This document shows, piece by piece, positions 1-12,700 of a stretch of 64,000 nucleotides of DNA; position 1 is the stretch's first letter; each line of letters opens with the position of its first letter. The translations under genes and the position numbers were made by a program. The notes under the pieces were generated by a model. That model did not search any database. It was given only the letters and a program-made list of their open reading frames with translations, and had not been told where the DNA came from. Where the stretch lies: contig ML213508.1 of NCBI GenBank assembly GCA_004369045.1, positions 110,330 to 174,329 of the forward strand, read 5' to 3'. The stretch is from Heliocybe sulcata (lineage: Eukaryota; Basidiomycota; Agaricomycetes; Gloeophyllales; Gloeophyllaceae).

Positions 1-3000
1 TTAACCATTGCCCGCGAGAGTGCTGCAAAGGCGACCGCATTGACTCGTCTTGGAGCAGAAGGGTGTTGCTGATGGAACTTGGCAACTTCCTTCGGTGCAT
101 GGTCCAAGAACTCCGCCGGCTCCCAGGTGTTCTCCTCAGGCCCATACCCCTTCCATTTGACGAGGTATTGAAGCTTGCGATAGTGGAAACAGCTATCGAC
201 AACCTTCTCCACCTCGTGCTCGACCTGGTTGTCCACCACCACAGGATCAGGTGGGGGTGGGCGAAGGCGGCCAGAGATCGGGTCGGGTAGAGCCTGGTCG
301 AGCTTGACCACCGGGAACACAGGATGAAGCCGCTTCATAGAGGGCGGCAGCTTCAACCGGTACGCGTTGCGTCCAACTTCCTTCTCCACGACATAGGGTC
401 CCCACCACTTATGTCCGAGCTTCCGCGAGGGGCGAGTTGTCCGGATGTCAGACGAGTCGAGCCAGACCTTGTCTCCAGGGCAATAAGTAGGCGCAGGAGT
501 ACGGCGTTGGTTGTAGTACCGCGTATACTCCTCCTTTGCCTTCTCAATCGCAGCCCTGGCCTCAGTCAAGCCAGCATCCATACGTGCCTTAAAGTCGTTG
601 ACTGACTCCAAGGATGATGGTTGCTGGTGAGGCTCAAAACCCATGCGCGGATGTCGCCCAGTATCGACCATGAAGGGCGTCTGCTGGGTGGAAACGTGGA
701 GGTGGTTGTTGTATGCAAACTCACCCATAGGCAGCAGCTGGTCCCAGTCGTCCTGACGCTCACTCACGAAGAGCCGGAGGAAGCCCTCTAACTCCTGGTT
801 CACCCGCTCCGTCTGACCATCACTCTGAGGGTGGTAAGCAGTGGAGTTGCTAATCTTGATCCCCAAGAGGCGATACAGCTCACGCGTGAAGTCCGCGACG
901 AACTGCGGACCACGGTCAGACAGGACATCGGAGGGGAGTCCATGGTGCTTCCAAACCTCGCGCAAGAACAGGCGCGCAGATCCTTCAGCATTGAGAGTCG
1001 TGTGGGTCGGGATGAAGTGGGCGCGCTTGGAGAGGAGGTCGACGACCACCATCACCGCATCGTAGCCATGTGCTTCAGGCAGCTCGACAATGAAGTCAAC
1101 GCTAACCTTACTCCAGCGCTCCAGTGGGGTCTCCGTAGGAACCAACTCGCCGACAGGTGGGCGGCGTCGCACCTTGGTGTGCAGGCAGAGGTCGCAATGT
1201 CTCGTATATTCCCCAATAAAACGAGACATCTGCGGCCACCAGTAGTTCCGAGACACCAGCTCCAGTGTCTTGAAACGTCCTGGGTGCCCAGCAATCACCG
1301 AGTCGTGGTGTTGCTCGACGATCTGGCGGCACAGGTCGTGCGTCGGAGGGACATAGATCCGGCCACGGAAATAGAGAAGCCCCTGCCTCTCATCCCACTC
1401 GCGACTATGCACTGAACGTTCGCCAGACTTACGCAGCTCAAGGACAGCCTTTGCAATAGGTTCCTCCAGCTTGTCATGCCTGACTGCAAACCGGATGTCG
1501 CGGAGGACCTCAGACTCGGCACCCACTGCGGTGAGACCAGAGAGGGCGGCAATTACAAAGGACTCTGGCTTCAGAACAACGACATTGTCATTGTCAGCAG
1601 CCCCATCGCCATGATCTGGATGCCGAGAGAGTGCATCAGGCTTACCCATGGAAGTGCCTGGCCGGTGGTGGAGGGAGTAGTCGAACCTGGCAAGGAAGAG
1701 CGCCCATCGTGCTTGACGACGGTTGACTTTCTGAGCGCTCTTGAAGTACTCCAGGTTCTTGTGGTCCGTCCAGATCTCGACAGGGTGCTTGGCGCCTTCA
1801 AGGAAATGTCGCCACTCCTCAAGGACGCGCACGATTGCCAGCAGCTCCTTGTCGTAGATCTCGTAGTTCCGCTCCACAGCACTAAGGCTCTTGGAATAAA
1901 AGGCCACGGGATGCCACTTGCCATCTTCCTCTGACTCCTGCTCGAGCACGCCACCAGTCGCGAAGTCCGAGCTGTCGGCCAAGACACAGAAAGGACGATT
2001 GTCGTCGGGAAGGGCGAGAACAGGAGCAGAAGTGATCAGCTTCTTCAAGAGATCGAAGGAAGCCTGCTCCGTCTCTCCCCAGGAGAACTTCACAGCAGCA
2101 CGTGTAAGGTCGAAGAGAGGGCGTGCGTGCTTTGAGAAGTCCTTGACAAACCGCCGATAGAAGTTGATGAACCCCAGGAATGAGGACACCTCCTTCTTGT
2201 CCTTGGGCGTCGGCCAATCCGTCACTCCCGCAACCTTGACCGGATCCATCTTCACACAGTTGTGAGAGATGATCACGCCCAGGTACTCAACCTCCGTCTT
2301 CTCAAACTCACACTTGTCCGCACGCAGGTAGAGCTTGTTCTGACGCAACCGATCCAGCATGATACGAGTGATCCGACGATGCTCTTCAACATCCTTGGTG
2401 AAGATGAGGATGTCGTCGAGATAGATGCAGACCGACCCTTCCATAATGAGGTCGTGGAAGATGTCGTTCATCATCGTCTGGAATGTTGCCGGGCTGTTGG
2501 TCAGACCAAAGTACATGACAAGGGGTTCAAAGAGACCGCAGTTGGTACGGAAAGCCGCCTTCCACTCATCGCCGTCCTTGATCCGGACATTGTTGAAGCC
2601 CCAGCGAACGTCGAGCTTGGTGAAGTACTTTGCACCTCGCAGGCGGTTGATGAGGTCGCCGATGAGAGGGAGAGGGTACCGGTTCTTCACCGTCATGGCA
2701 TTCAGCTTGCGGTAGTCCTGGACGAAGCGAAGGCCACCATCCTTCTTCTTAACGAAGAAGACGGGGGAGGCGATGGGAGACTTGGAAGGTCGGATACGTC
2801 CCGTCGCAAGGTTCTCTTCCAGGAATTCGTCGAGCGCAACTTGTTCGACCAGAGAGAGCGGGTAGACCTTGGACTTGAACAGCTCCGCGTCCGGGGTGAG
2901 CTCGATCGCGTGGTCCCAGCACTTGCGACCCGGCAGGGTGTCGAAGGACTCCTTCTCGAAGACATCCCTAAACTCGAAGAATCGCTCAGGGAGGCCGTCC

Positions 3001-5251
3001 GAGGGATCGCGGACAGTGTTCTTCGCATGGGCTTCCGCAAGGCGCTGCGAGACAGTCGAGGTCGCCTGGATGAACTCCTCCTCGGGTGCAAGGGTGGTGA
3101 CGAAGATGCGATCACCTTCCTCCAAGACCTCCTCGTCTACACCATGCTCAGTGGGCAGAGGGTCGAACTCGGGTTCCTCGTCCTCCTCATCCTCGACATG
3201 GACCTCGGGGGTTGGTCCTGACTGCAGAGCCAGCTTATGCTTCTGATCAAGGCGACGAGCGGCGAGGCGGAACTTCCTCTCCTGCTGTACCTCCAGCCTA
3301 CATGCCTGGCAATGAGCGGGGCAGCGTGTCATGGCAACCTTGCCAGTCGGCCAGTCCACATCCAGGTTGTGCTCACGGAGCCAGCCATGCCCGAGAATGA
3401 TGTTGTGTTTCCTGAGCCTGGTCACCGCAAGGTTGATATGCTCCGTATGGTCGCGATAGCGGAGGACCGTGTCAACGATCTCCTCGATCGAACCAGCCTC
3501 GTTCGGGGTACCGTCCACATTGAACACGGGTATCGGCCGGAGTAGCTTGCGGGTGGGCAGACCCTGTTCGCGAACGTAGGCCAGACTGATGTACCCAGCG
3601 CTAGTCGCACCACTGTTGATCAGAGCGTCGGTTGAAACAACCTTCGCTGTCTGCGTAGACTCTAGCTCCACCTTGATGCTGGTAGAACGTGGTCCGGGGA
3701 TGGCAGAGATGGTGTACTTGCGCGGAAGCTTACGCTCCCAACGTGGTAGGAGGTGGTACGGGACAAGCTTCTGCTGAGGGACTAGGGGTGGAGGTGCGAG
3801 TGTGGATGCGACTACCTCCGAGATGGGTTCTACCGGAGGGGGCTCGGGGGAATCGGAGACCTCTTCGACAGGGAGCGAGGCAAAGCGATTGGTGGACGGA
3901 AGCGCCAGTGGAGAGGTTGTGACGACTGCAGGTGATGGCAGTGGTTCCGCAACCACAGTAGGCTCCGGACAGGTCTGGTCCGCGATTGTTGAGCTGAAAA
4001 CCTCGCTCTCACGAAGGCTTCGAGCGTAATGCTTCGCCGCTGAGATCCACCCTTCGAGGTCTGAGTCAGAAGGGCGGCCTAAAGATGTGGCTAGCGGGGT
4101 CTCAATCTCCGGGTTGAGGCCGCGACGGAAGTTCAGGACATTCAGGGACATCAGCCCTGGATCCGAGGAGTGCAGCTGAGCGAGGCGGAGCAAACGACGG
4201 AAGGAGTCGATGTACTCCTCGATCGGAGATGGACCCTGGTAGTATTCAGTGCCAACCAAGGTTAAGGCCGCGTCTGCACGTTCGTAAGGCAGGAAGAACT
4301 CGCGGGTGAACTCGGCCTCGAAACCAGCCCAGTCTTCGAAGTAGGGGCTGCCAGTCTCGCGTTCCACCTCATAGAGGTTTGTCACAAAGTCCGCAGCTCG
4401 CCCAGACTTGAAGAAGCCAAGCGCCCATCGGATCCTCGTCTGGTCATCGGGGAAATGACTGGGGTTGGTGCAGATGAGATTCCAGAAGTGCCAAGCATGT
4501 TCCCGCTTCCCATCAAAGTCAGGGGGATTAGGGAAGCGTGGAAGTGCGAACGGGGAAGGGTTTCCAGGACCGGAGGGAGGAGACCACGGAGTGCCAGAGC
4601 AGCTAACCCGCTCTGGGATCCATTGTCCCTCAACGTCAAAAGCGGTTGGAGGGGTAGGTGTGGGGGGTGTAATGGGTGTGTGGGAAAGGTCACCAGGGTG
4701 CGGGGAGACTGGATCACTAACAGAAAAGTAGGGGGTATTCGCACCAGAAGCCAGACCAGAGATCAACAACAACACCTGATCCAACTTCTCTCTCACACCA
4801 ACTTCCTCGATGGCAGCGGCAGAGCTGCGAGCCTCTAACTGTTCAAGCCTAGCTAGGATACTGGAGGTGGTCACAGCGTCCATATTTGGCCCAGGGAACG
4901 AGTAGAGAGGCCGTATGCTTCTGCACAAAGGAGGGGGCTATATGATCCAACTGGAAGGGCCACTGGGTCTTGACTACCTGTAGCGAAGGAACGCTGACAG
5001 CCAGATGCCAGTAGCAGCCTCTAAGTGTGGAATAAAGCCCAGTCCTTCAAAGAGAAACCTGTTCCTGCTGTAAGGGCTACCTTAACAACCAGTGAGCTGG
5101 CAAGGCTGCACATTGTTGAAGGGAGTTCCAAAGCAAATATATACACTCATGAGCACTAGATACATCCACTACTAATATCTAAGGGCTCACCTGCACGTTG
5201 TTGAAGGGAGTTCCAAAGAGGAACAGGTTAAGGAACCCTTCAACAAGTGCA
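1..5251 (-). mobile_element. Ty3/gypsy chromovirus LTR retrotransposon, left-truncated by the window
   Basis: Read on the minus strand, this is a gag-pol element whose 5' end is at the right. The parts in element order are the 5' LTR (about 4890-5251), gag from about 4883, an aspartic-protease region near 3250-3700, reverse transcriptase near 1900-2900, RNase H near 1500-1850, integrase near 300-1400 and a C-terminal chromodomain near 60-240. The chromodomain places it in the chromovirus clade, whose chromodomain is known to guide integration. The coding region looks whole where I read it, which suggests a young insertion. The 3' LTR lies outside the window, so LTR divergence cannot be used to date it. 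Confidence 0.9.
4890..5251 (-). repeat. 5' LTR of the chromovirus (approximate bounds)
   Basis: In element orientation the sequence begins TGTTGAAGGG at 5251 and has a TATA-like site near 4940 just before gag. The right bound is chosen from the TG start. The left bound is uncertain because the gag ATG lies only a few bases further in. The LTR contains a 28-bp internal direct repeat (5106-5133 and 5191-5218). Without the partner LTR the exact ends and the target duplication cannot be confirmed. Confidence 0.55.
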
Positions 5252-5404
5252 AAACAGAAAGTGGCCGCACCGCGTGACACGTGACGTCACGTCACGGTGG
5301 CTGAAAGCGAAGGTGGCTGAAGGGGAGCCCTTACACCCTGAGCTAGCGAAGGTTGACGAGAGGATTTTGCAGCGCGCTGCTAGGTATGACGACACTCAAT
5401 TTCA

Positions 5405-6418
5405 ATGCATGTCCGACGACGTCTGACGTACCACAGGAGCGATGTGACTGGTTTGGGCCATCTCAAGCTCCCGACCGAGCTTCTTCGCATGATCTTCTCC
5501 GAGATAGACAGCCTTGAAGATGCAGCGTGCTTATGCATCGCCAACAGCGCACTGTGGATCATCGGATGGCCTCGAATCCAACAGCTTTTCAAAAGTCATC
5601 CCGCACTGTGGACTGGCCAACGTATGCTATGCATGGGCGAGTATGCAGAAGATCTGCCACACGGTTTACTGGAACCCAAGGAGATGGAGGAAGCTGTGGA
5701 GTTCTTGGCACGTCCACCTGGTGAAGAGGACCCCGAAGTACCCAACTTCTATCATTTCATGCACTCGTGGTGCGCCGACTGGAGACTCCCAAGCCGCGAC
5801 TATGACTTTTACATCAGTCTGGCACGGTTGGAACGGCGGGTATTCATGCTTCTGGCCTACCCTGGCCAACTAGAGTCCATCTACTATCACCATCCTCATG
5901 CCTATGTTCACGAAACGCGATTGGTACTGCTCAATACGTCCAAGAAGGAGTATGTATGGGCCTCTGCGGTCTCGGACGCTGTTGGCGATGCGATTAATCT
6001 CGGAGACGTATTGTTCTCCCAGATCTGTTGGTCCACGGACAGGACAACGTCCTTGCACTATAGGGGAGATATACACCGAGGGGTTTGGGCTGGCGATTGC
6101 TTTGCAATCAAGACCGCTGAGGAGTCTGAGGTTGGGGGAAACACGTCGACGAGGACAGACATCTCGGAAAGGGTCGTGAAAGAAGTCGTAGCCGTCTGGC
6201 GCTCTGAATACGGACCAAAGTGGCCTACTACCATTTCTGAAGTTGCTGAATCCGATCCAGAGGAGTATTCCTCGGGAGAGGAGAGTGATTCGGACGACGA
6301 GGGATCTTACTCAGAGGGGGAAGAGAGTGAGGGGGATGAACTGCAAGATGATGAATTCGACTCTGGTGGGGAAGAATCGGCTGAGAAGAATCAAGAGGCC
6401 TATGTCGAGGACAAGTGA
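5405..6418 (+). CDS. F-box-like protein with acidic C-terminal tail
   Basis: Single-exon gene of 337 residues. An F-box-like segment near residues 19-50 (LKLPTELLRMIFSEIDSL followed by a cysteine/alanine-rich helix) resembles the substrate-receptor proteins of SCF ubiquitin ligases that are very numerous in Agaricomycetes. The middle has no domain I can name. The last 75 residues are almost entirely Asp, Glu, Ser and Gly, typical of a disordered tail. The ATG at 5405 is the first in a frame that stays open to the TGA at 6418. It starts about 150 bp beyond the retrotransposon LTR, so the element may influence its promoter. The F-box call rests on the N-terminal pattern only. Confidence 0.65.
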   Translation: MHVRRRLTYHRSDVTGLGHLKLPTELLRMIFSEIDSLEDAACLCIANSALWIIGWPRIQQLFKSHPALWTGQRMLCMGEYAEDLPHGLLEPKEMEEAVEFLARPPGEEDPEVPNFYHFMHSWCADWRLPSRDYDFYISLARLERRVFMLLAYPGQLESIYYHHPHAYVHETRLVLLNTSKKEYVWASAVSDAVGDAINLGDVLFSQICWSTDRTTSLHYRGDIHRGVWAGDCFAIKTAEESEVGGNTSTRTDISERVVKEVVAVWRSEYGPKWPTTISEVAESDPEEYSSGEESDSDDEGSYSEGEESEGDELQDDEFDSGGEESAEKNQEAYVEDK

Positions 6419-7510
6419 AACAATCAGGTGTATGCGATAGAGATTATGACGTTCAGCACGCTAATTATAGCCCTTTGACTAAATCTGCGTTTTCCCTGAT
6501 TTTAACTTACATTTCTCAGTATTCAGGAAAGCTTTCAACGCGCGGTCTGATCCAAGAGCAGGTCCCTCTTAATGCGTGTGCGGGATGTTCATTCTCTTTG
6601 ATACTCGACCATGAACGTTGTACCGTCAATGAGGATGGTATATACCCCTGGCAAATCAATTTTACGCAGCTATATTTTCTCTTTTTAAACTGCTCAGGAA
6701 GGGGAGCTCATGCAACGCCACGCTGATGGTTCCAAACGTCCTCGAGCAAGTACCTTCCATCTTTAAAGTTTATACCTCGACGTCATCTCGGGGAGAGTAA
6801 GATTCTCAGTGTGCGCGCTAGAGCCACAATACTCGGACGGGAAAGCAAATTCTGTCACAGTAACGCGCTTGTTCGCGTGCCAGTCACGTGGACAAGATCT
6901 AACGTGCTGTCATGTCGGAATCGCGACCCTTTTGCGCGCTCACCACATATTTTAGGTATTTCGAATCTCATAGACACCATTATGCACGGCCTGCTGCGAC
7001 AGACACACTTTTTGTGTTATGGGTTAATACTGACGGCTGCGAGTTTGAGCGCTGAGGGCTACTTCACTTAACTCCCGTCCTATCTGTTATGGTACAAGTC
7101 ATCCAACGCGATACATTAGCTGAAGAATTCGGCGCGATCAAGAGCGTCGAGGACTGTGGCGCGGAGAGAGCCAAGTGGACCTACATTTCAAAATGTGCTA
7201 GAGAAAGTCTTGGCTTTTTCGTACGGTCAACAAATATTGGCCTTCCCCTACGGCAGCCCGTTTTTGATTTAATTGAAACCGTGAATACAGACAGGAGTCA
7301 TTAAGAGTAATATGCCCAAGCCGCGTTCGAGTCACTGCAAGTCGCGACGCGCCCTGGCGCGAAATCTCCAAGCACGTGTTTTTAATTAGCGCCCGGACGC
7401 CAATCCTTTCGGCTCGTACCTGGAACACTCGACGCCCTGATACGCCATCAAAACAACGCTGCGCCAAGATGCCAAGACGAAAGACATAATTCAGGAGACT
7501 TTCGCGCCCA
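6419..7510. other. Intergenic, no gene seen
   Basis: About 1.1 kb between the F-box gene and the lyase promoter. It is more AT-rich than the genes. I see no conserved ORF or repeat. A minus-strand ORF across 7198-7749 overlaps the lyase promoter and exon 1 and looks spurious. Confidence 0.5.
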
Positions 7511-7518
7511 TATATAAA
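7511..7518 (+). promoter_or_regulatory. TATA box of the lyase gene
   Basis: TATATAAA lies 85 bp upstream of the ATG at 7603, inside a local pyrimidine-rich stretch. The position is typical for a TATA box given a 5' UTR of about 50 nt. Confidence 0.6.
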
Positions 7519-7602
7519 GCGCTCGATATCAATGTTCAAGGCAGGACGATTTTCTTTTCTTCCGGATACCCAGCAGTCCCGTACTGACCACAGTCTTTGT
7601 AA

Positions 7603-9345
7603 ATGTCTCCTAACATATTCGTCTTCTTTTCTCTTCTGGCGATCTTGTTTGTTCGACCTGTGTTGTCTATCACCAGTTATGCCAATGACTTTATAGACCC
7701 TGCCTACATCATCGCAAAATCCTTCAATACGACGACTGATAAGGCCCAAGGAACCGTCATCGACTGGGCGAACAATCTGAACCTCGACGGACCCTGGAGT
7801 GCGCTTTCACCGGTGCTGCCTTTCCTCGTGTTTTCGTAACCCACCTGCTTTGACCATAGGCGTCGTGAACAAGACGGCCACTCCGCCTTCAGGAGACAAA
7901 CACGATTACATGAGCTGGGCACCATAGTCAGTCCACCTTCGACTTCGTTATAATTGTATTGAACAGTATCTAACGTCCCCAGCTCATGGCCAGATTGCTC
8001 GTCAGTTGGAAATACCACTGCGCTGAGCGACGAAGAAGTGTGGACGACCTGCCCATACGTTACCAGGGACGGCGAGTTCAACCCTGATGTGGGCTTGGTC
8101 ACCGACTCCAATGCCTTCCAAGCCATGTCAGATGCCGTCCTATACAGTGCTCTGGCATGGGTACTCGGCAACCAGACGGCCTATGCCACCACAGCTGCCA
8201 TGCAAATCAGGACCTGGTTCCTCGACACCGCCACTGCCATGAACCCGAATCTCGATTACGGGCAAATGAAGCGCGGTCCCACAGGCCAGACAGGCGCGCA
8301 CACTGGTGTCCTGTACGTTCTCTATTATATCATCCTAGTGGTGTACGATTAATTATCGCAATGCTTTATAGTGATCTGAAGTGTATGACCAAAGTCGCAA
8401 ACGCTATCCTTATTCTCCGCGACAGCGGTAGTACAGAATGGACAAGCGAACTCGATAGCCAAATGGTCGAGTGGACGAAGAAGTATATTTCGTGGCTCCA
8501 GACCGCTTCTATAGCCCAAGAAGAAGGCTCTGCTGATAAGTGCGCTCCCTATGCCTTTTATAATGTATGACCCCAGATCAACAACCACATTCCAGTAATC
8601 ACGGCACCTTCTATTACAACCAGCTCGCATCCCTCCAGATATTGGCTAACGACAAAAACGGTGCGTATCAGACTATTAAGACGTATTTCGAGAAGCAGTA
8701 CCTCTCGCAGATCGACGCCCAGGGCGATCAGGTCAGTATTCCTTCTTCTCTCATGTCTGATACGTCCCTCATGCCATCTTACAGCCCCTCGAGAGCGCTC
8801 GTACCAGGCCATTCCATTACCGAGCGTACAACCTCGCCGCCATGATAGTAAGCCCCACAATCCATCCCATCCCGTCCGCCCACCCTCACCCCATCCAGAC
8901 CAACGCCCGGCTAGGAACCTACATCGGCTTCAATGCCTGGACCCTCCCCACCTCCGCCGGCAGCACCATCCAAACCGCCGCCGACCACGCCATGTCCCTC
9001 TCCGCCGCCTCCGAGCAAGAATCCGAGCTCTACCCCGTCGTGGCAGCCGTCGGCGCCGTCTACGGCGACCCCGACAACAAGTACGCCGGCTACCTGAAGC
9101 AGCGCGAGTACAACTACGCCATCCAGCCGTACTTTCTGTGGAACCAGCCGCTGTCTGACTCGGGCTACACGAGGACGACTGGGGGCAAGGCGTCGGCGTC
9201 GGCGACGACTACTACTCACAAGTCGGGCGCGACGCATAAGAGTTCGGCATCTGACACGAGCGGGGATGTGGCGCTCACGCATGGACGCACTGTCTTCCAG
9301 GCTGGGATTGTTGCTATCCTCGCAGTCTCCGCGTTTGTGTTATGA
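7603..9345 (+). CDS. Secreted alginate-lyase-domain polysaccharide lyase (PL5/PL38-like), possibly GPI-anchored
   Basis: Seven exons: 7603-7798, 7860-7926, 7983-8312, 8372-8539, 8596-8731, 8785-8847 and 8899-9345, giving 468 residues with GT-AG junctions in phase. Residues 1-22 form a hydrophobic signal peptide. The body matches the alginate-lyase fold family: GDKHDYMSWAPY, then WTTCPYVTRDGEFNPD, then NNHGTFYYNQLA, whose His and Tyr are the expected catalytic pair, then a late FHYRAYNLAAM segment. The last 70 residues are Ser/Thr/Lys-rich and end in a hydrophobic segment, which suggests a GPI signal or mucin-like linker. Family members eliminate uronic-acid-containing glycans; fungal members may act on glucuronan or cell-wall polymers, and the substrate here is inferred. 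It would act outside the cell or at the wall. Confidence 0.85.
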
Positions 9346-9764
9346 ATGTGCTGTCATTTCTTTTCGCGGGGTTCAATGTGCATCTGACCATGGTGAATCT
9401 AATGATGAGACTTCATAGTCTCACCTGCTTTATCCCTCCACGCAATGCTATATGTACTAAGAATTGATCCTAACGGGGGATACGTCGGACGCCACACAGT
9501 TATCATACTCTCGCCATCTCGCTGACGGTTGGCAAATTATATGTATGTGCGTGTTGGTACAATGAATACGTGGATAATATACAAGGCACTGCACCCAGAA
9601 AAAATCAACGAAGGAGAATATGTGCAGGTCCATGTGCATAGTTACACCGCTCCCAACACCAGAAAGCACTATCCTTACAACAAGAAATACACGTACAACA
9701 TCTATGGCACGACAATATACAGGGAGAAGGGAGATACCCGATGAAAATCGATAGATAAACGCAG
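9346..9764. other. Convergent intergenic region, no gene seen
   Basis: About 420 bp between the convergent lyase and Atg1 genes. It is AT-rich and consistent with two 3' UTRs. Short ORFs here show no family resemblance. Confidence 0.5.
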
Positions 9765-12700
9765 CTAGGTCCTAGGAGGACTCGGGTTCGCGGATGTCTC
9801 CCATGGAGGGGGTATCCGAGGAACGTCATCCAGGTTCTGATCGGCACGAGCATCTTTAAGGCGATCACGATCGTTCATCCCCATCCTGTCCTGACAGCGA
9901 TGTAAACGTAGCTTAGTCCTAGTGATCCCTGCATACAGGCCGAAACGCGTCAGTAATGCTGCAAAGGGTCGAGAGCGTATGAAGCTCACAAGTCGCGACA
10001 GTCGATTTATCCTCCTCGACGAAGGGGTTGCCGGTTTGAAGCAGATCGTCCTGCAGCGTATACAGCAGCCATATCGACTCTTCATACAGCTGCTTGCATT
10101 CGTCTGGACCGGACGCTTGATCCAGGAGTTCCTTCCTGGCAGCCGTGCGGCTCTACGGAGCACATCAATTATCGAGAGCGTACTACAATGCTGCCATCAC
10201 TCACAAGCATCAAAGCTCGGTCGTAAACGAGATGATCAAGCCACATTCGGGGACCATCATACTGTGCAGGGAGCCACGTCTTCACCAACGTTGCGCGATC
10301 ATTGGATCTGATAAACCCGTCCTTGAACCAGCTAAGAGCTATATTATGCTCGTCAGCTCTATAGCCACGCGTAGAAACGAACAAGGCAACCGTACCATCC
10401 AAGAACCCCTCGCTGACCGCGAACTCTCCATCCGGATCGCGCATCTTCATATGTTCCTGGTAATTCCGAAGCTGATCGATCCCCTTCTGCGCAAACGACA
10501 TGACCAGCATGTACACAGCAATACAGGTGATGGCATTGTTCTCGGCCTCGAGATCAGCATTGCGTCGCTTCGCGGCATGCTTGTCAGCCTCGCCTTCCCG
10601 TCTCACGAATTTGCTCGGATCTGGCAAGGGCTCTGAAAACACATCATAATCAGCAACCCAGTACGCCTGGCTAATCGACCGAGTCGCTCACTCTGAGGGA
10701 CAGCCTTGACATACTCGTAGAGCTCGTCAGCCCACCTGGTAAGGACATCCGTCTTCTGCGCTAAATTGTCTAGCTCAGTCAATATGTTCTTCTCCAAGGG
10801 ATCAGGTCCTGTCTCGTCGTCGGGAGTCCTAGGAAGAAGAATCTGCTGCCGCCTCGGAGACGACGTCGATGGCGAGTAGTCCTGATACCCGTGCGACTTC
10901 GGAGACCCATTGCCAGCGCCAAAGAGCTTCTTCGACGCGACACTCAGCGCGCGACTGAGAGCGTTGGTCGCTGCGCGGGAAGCAGCGCTGGTGGGCGACG
11001 CAGACAAGGGAGGGCTATGGTAGTTCGGAGGAGGCGGGAAGGTAATGTCGGATGTGGGCGGAGCGGCATTGTCCACGGGATACGGTACGTTTGCGCCCAC
11101 ATCTGTAAGTGGCGAAAGCGGTGCCCTGCTCTCTCGAGCAAGCAGAGGCTTTCGACGCAGACCCGTGATTTCTGGGATACAGTCAGAAAGCGTAAGCGTA
11201 GAGCGCTATAGAGCACGCACCATCAACAGCGCGATTGAATTCGACTGCTCGCGTATCGTCAACAAGGACATATTCCTGCCGCAGCAGGCCATCCTCTTCT
11301 GTCTCTCCGGGGATTACAGAGCGCTCGGTGGATAAAGGTCTCAATGGCTGTGGTCGTCGCTGAGGAGAGCTGGTTGAAACGGTAGTAGATGTCCGTATGG
11401 CAGGTGGTCGCATTGTAGGCTCAGCTTGCGAAGACGTTGGACTAAAATCATAATCATTCAGGACATTTGCGAGCGTCTGGACCCGATAAGCATTACCTCT
11501 GTCCGTCACCAGTCGCTCTCCTCTTGAAATCAAACTTGCTGGGAGGAAAGACAACCTTGGGATCCAACACATCAGGCGGGATCGGTCGGGAAGGGTCTAC
11601 TGGAGCTTGCTCCGGTTCCTCACTCGGCCACGGCTCGTTGGACGACGCCTGCTTGATACCAGAGGACGATGACGCCGTCTTTCCCGGTCGCGGGAACTTG
11701 GACTTCGCTAACGCCGTACTGCCAAAGAACTCTTCGAAGCTACACCGCTCGATAGGCTCACGCTTGAGGAGCCGCCGAATAAGCTCCTTCACGTCTGGTG
11801 GCACAGGCTTCTGGCCCTCTGCTCCTTGCCAATTCGGATCCTCGTCGGGGAACTTGATGCCCTTCGAACGCTCGATCTTGTTCAGCAGCTCAATGTGGTT
11901 CTGTGCCTTAAAGGGCGGTTTCCCTGCGGCCATCTCGTAGAGGACAGCGCCAACGGACCATAAGTCGACTTTGGCGTCGTAGTGTTTGTAGCTCAAGATC
12001 TCAGGTGCCATATATAGACTACGAGAGTTAGAATGGCATTAATTGAGCGAAGGGTTAGCTTACGGTGAGCCGCAGAGGGTCTCAGCCATCATGGCATTGG
12101 GCAGTGAGCGTGCGAAGCCGAAGTCGGCGACCTTAAGGATGGGTACGCCTAACGGATGTCCTCGTGCCGACTCTTCCGGGGTAGGAGGGTTTAGGAGAAG
12201 GTTCTGCGAGCGGTCAGCCAAATGGTCAATGAAGCGGCAACATCGCTCGACAAACCTGAGGCTTGATATCGCGATGGATGAGGTTCCGCTGTCGAAGAAA
12301 TCTAAGCGCACGAGCTACGCTTGGTCGCATCACACTTGAGATATGCCGGTGCGATGCGCGACGTACCTAGCTGCCGCAAGAAACTCCGCACTACTATCTC
12401 GTCCAGTCCGCCCGTTCGAGGATGGGGATAATACTGCGGTGGCATGCCTGGACCAGGGATGTACTCCAATCCTTCGACTCGCCCTCTCTTCTTGATGTAG
12501 TTCGTGAGGTCCCCTCCAGCGCAGTACTCCATGATAAGATAGATATTGTGTTGCGCATTCTATGGCCAAATGAGGACGGAAGAAGGAGGAAGATGCGTTA
12601 CTTACGATGATGTTGATGAGTTTGGTGATGTGACGATGCGAAAGAGACTTCAGAATATCAATCTCGCTCTGGAGGTTATCCAGCAGCTTTCGATTGAGAC

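Noticed and set aside
2262-3221. 319-codon plus-strand ORF
   Set aside because: It is the antisense shadow of the retrotransposon polymerase region; its composition mirrors the pol frame.
7198-7749. 183-codon minus-strand ORF
   Set aside because: It covers the TATA box, leader and signal-peptide exon of the lyase gene and shows no protein family pattern.
10633-10691. Apparent frameshift in ATG1 between KAVPQ and PLPDPSKF
   Set aside because: A canonical 59-nt GTGAGC...TTTCAG intron restores the family sequence exactly, so there is no frameshift.
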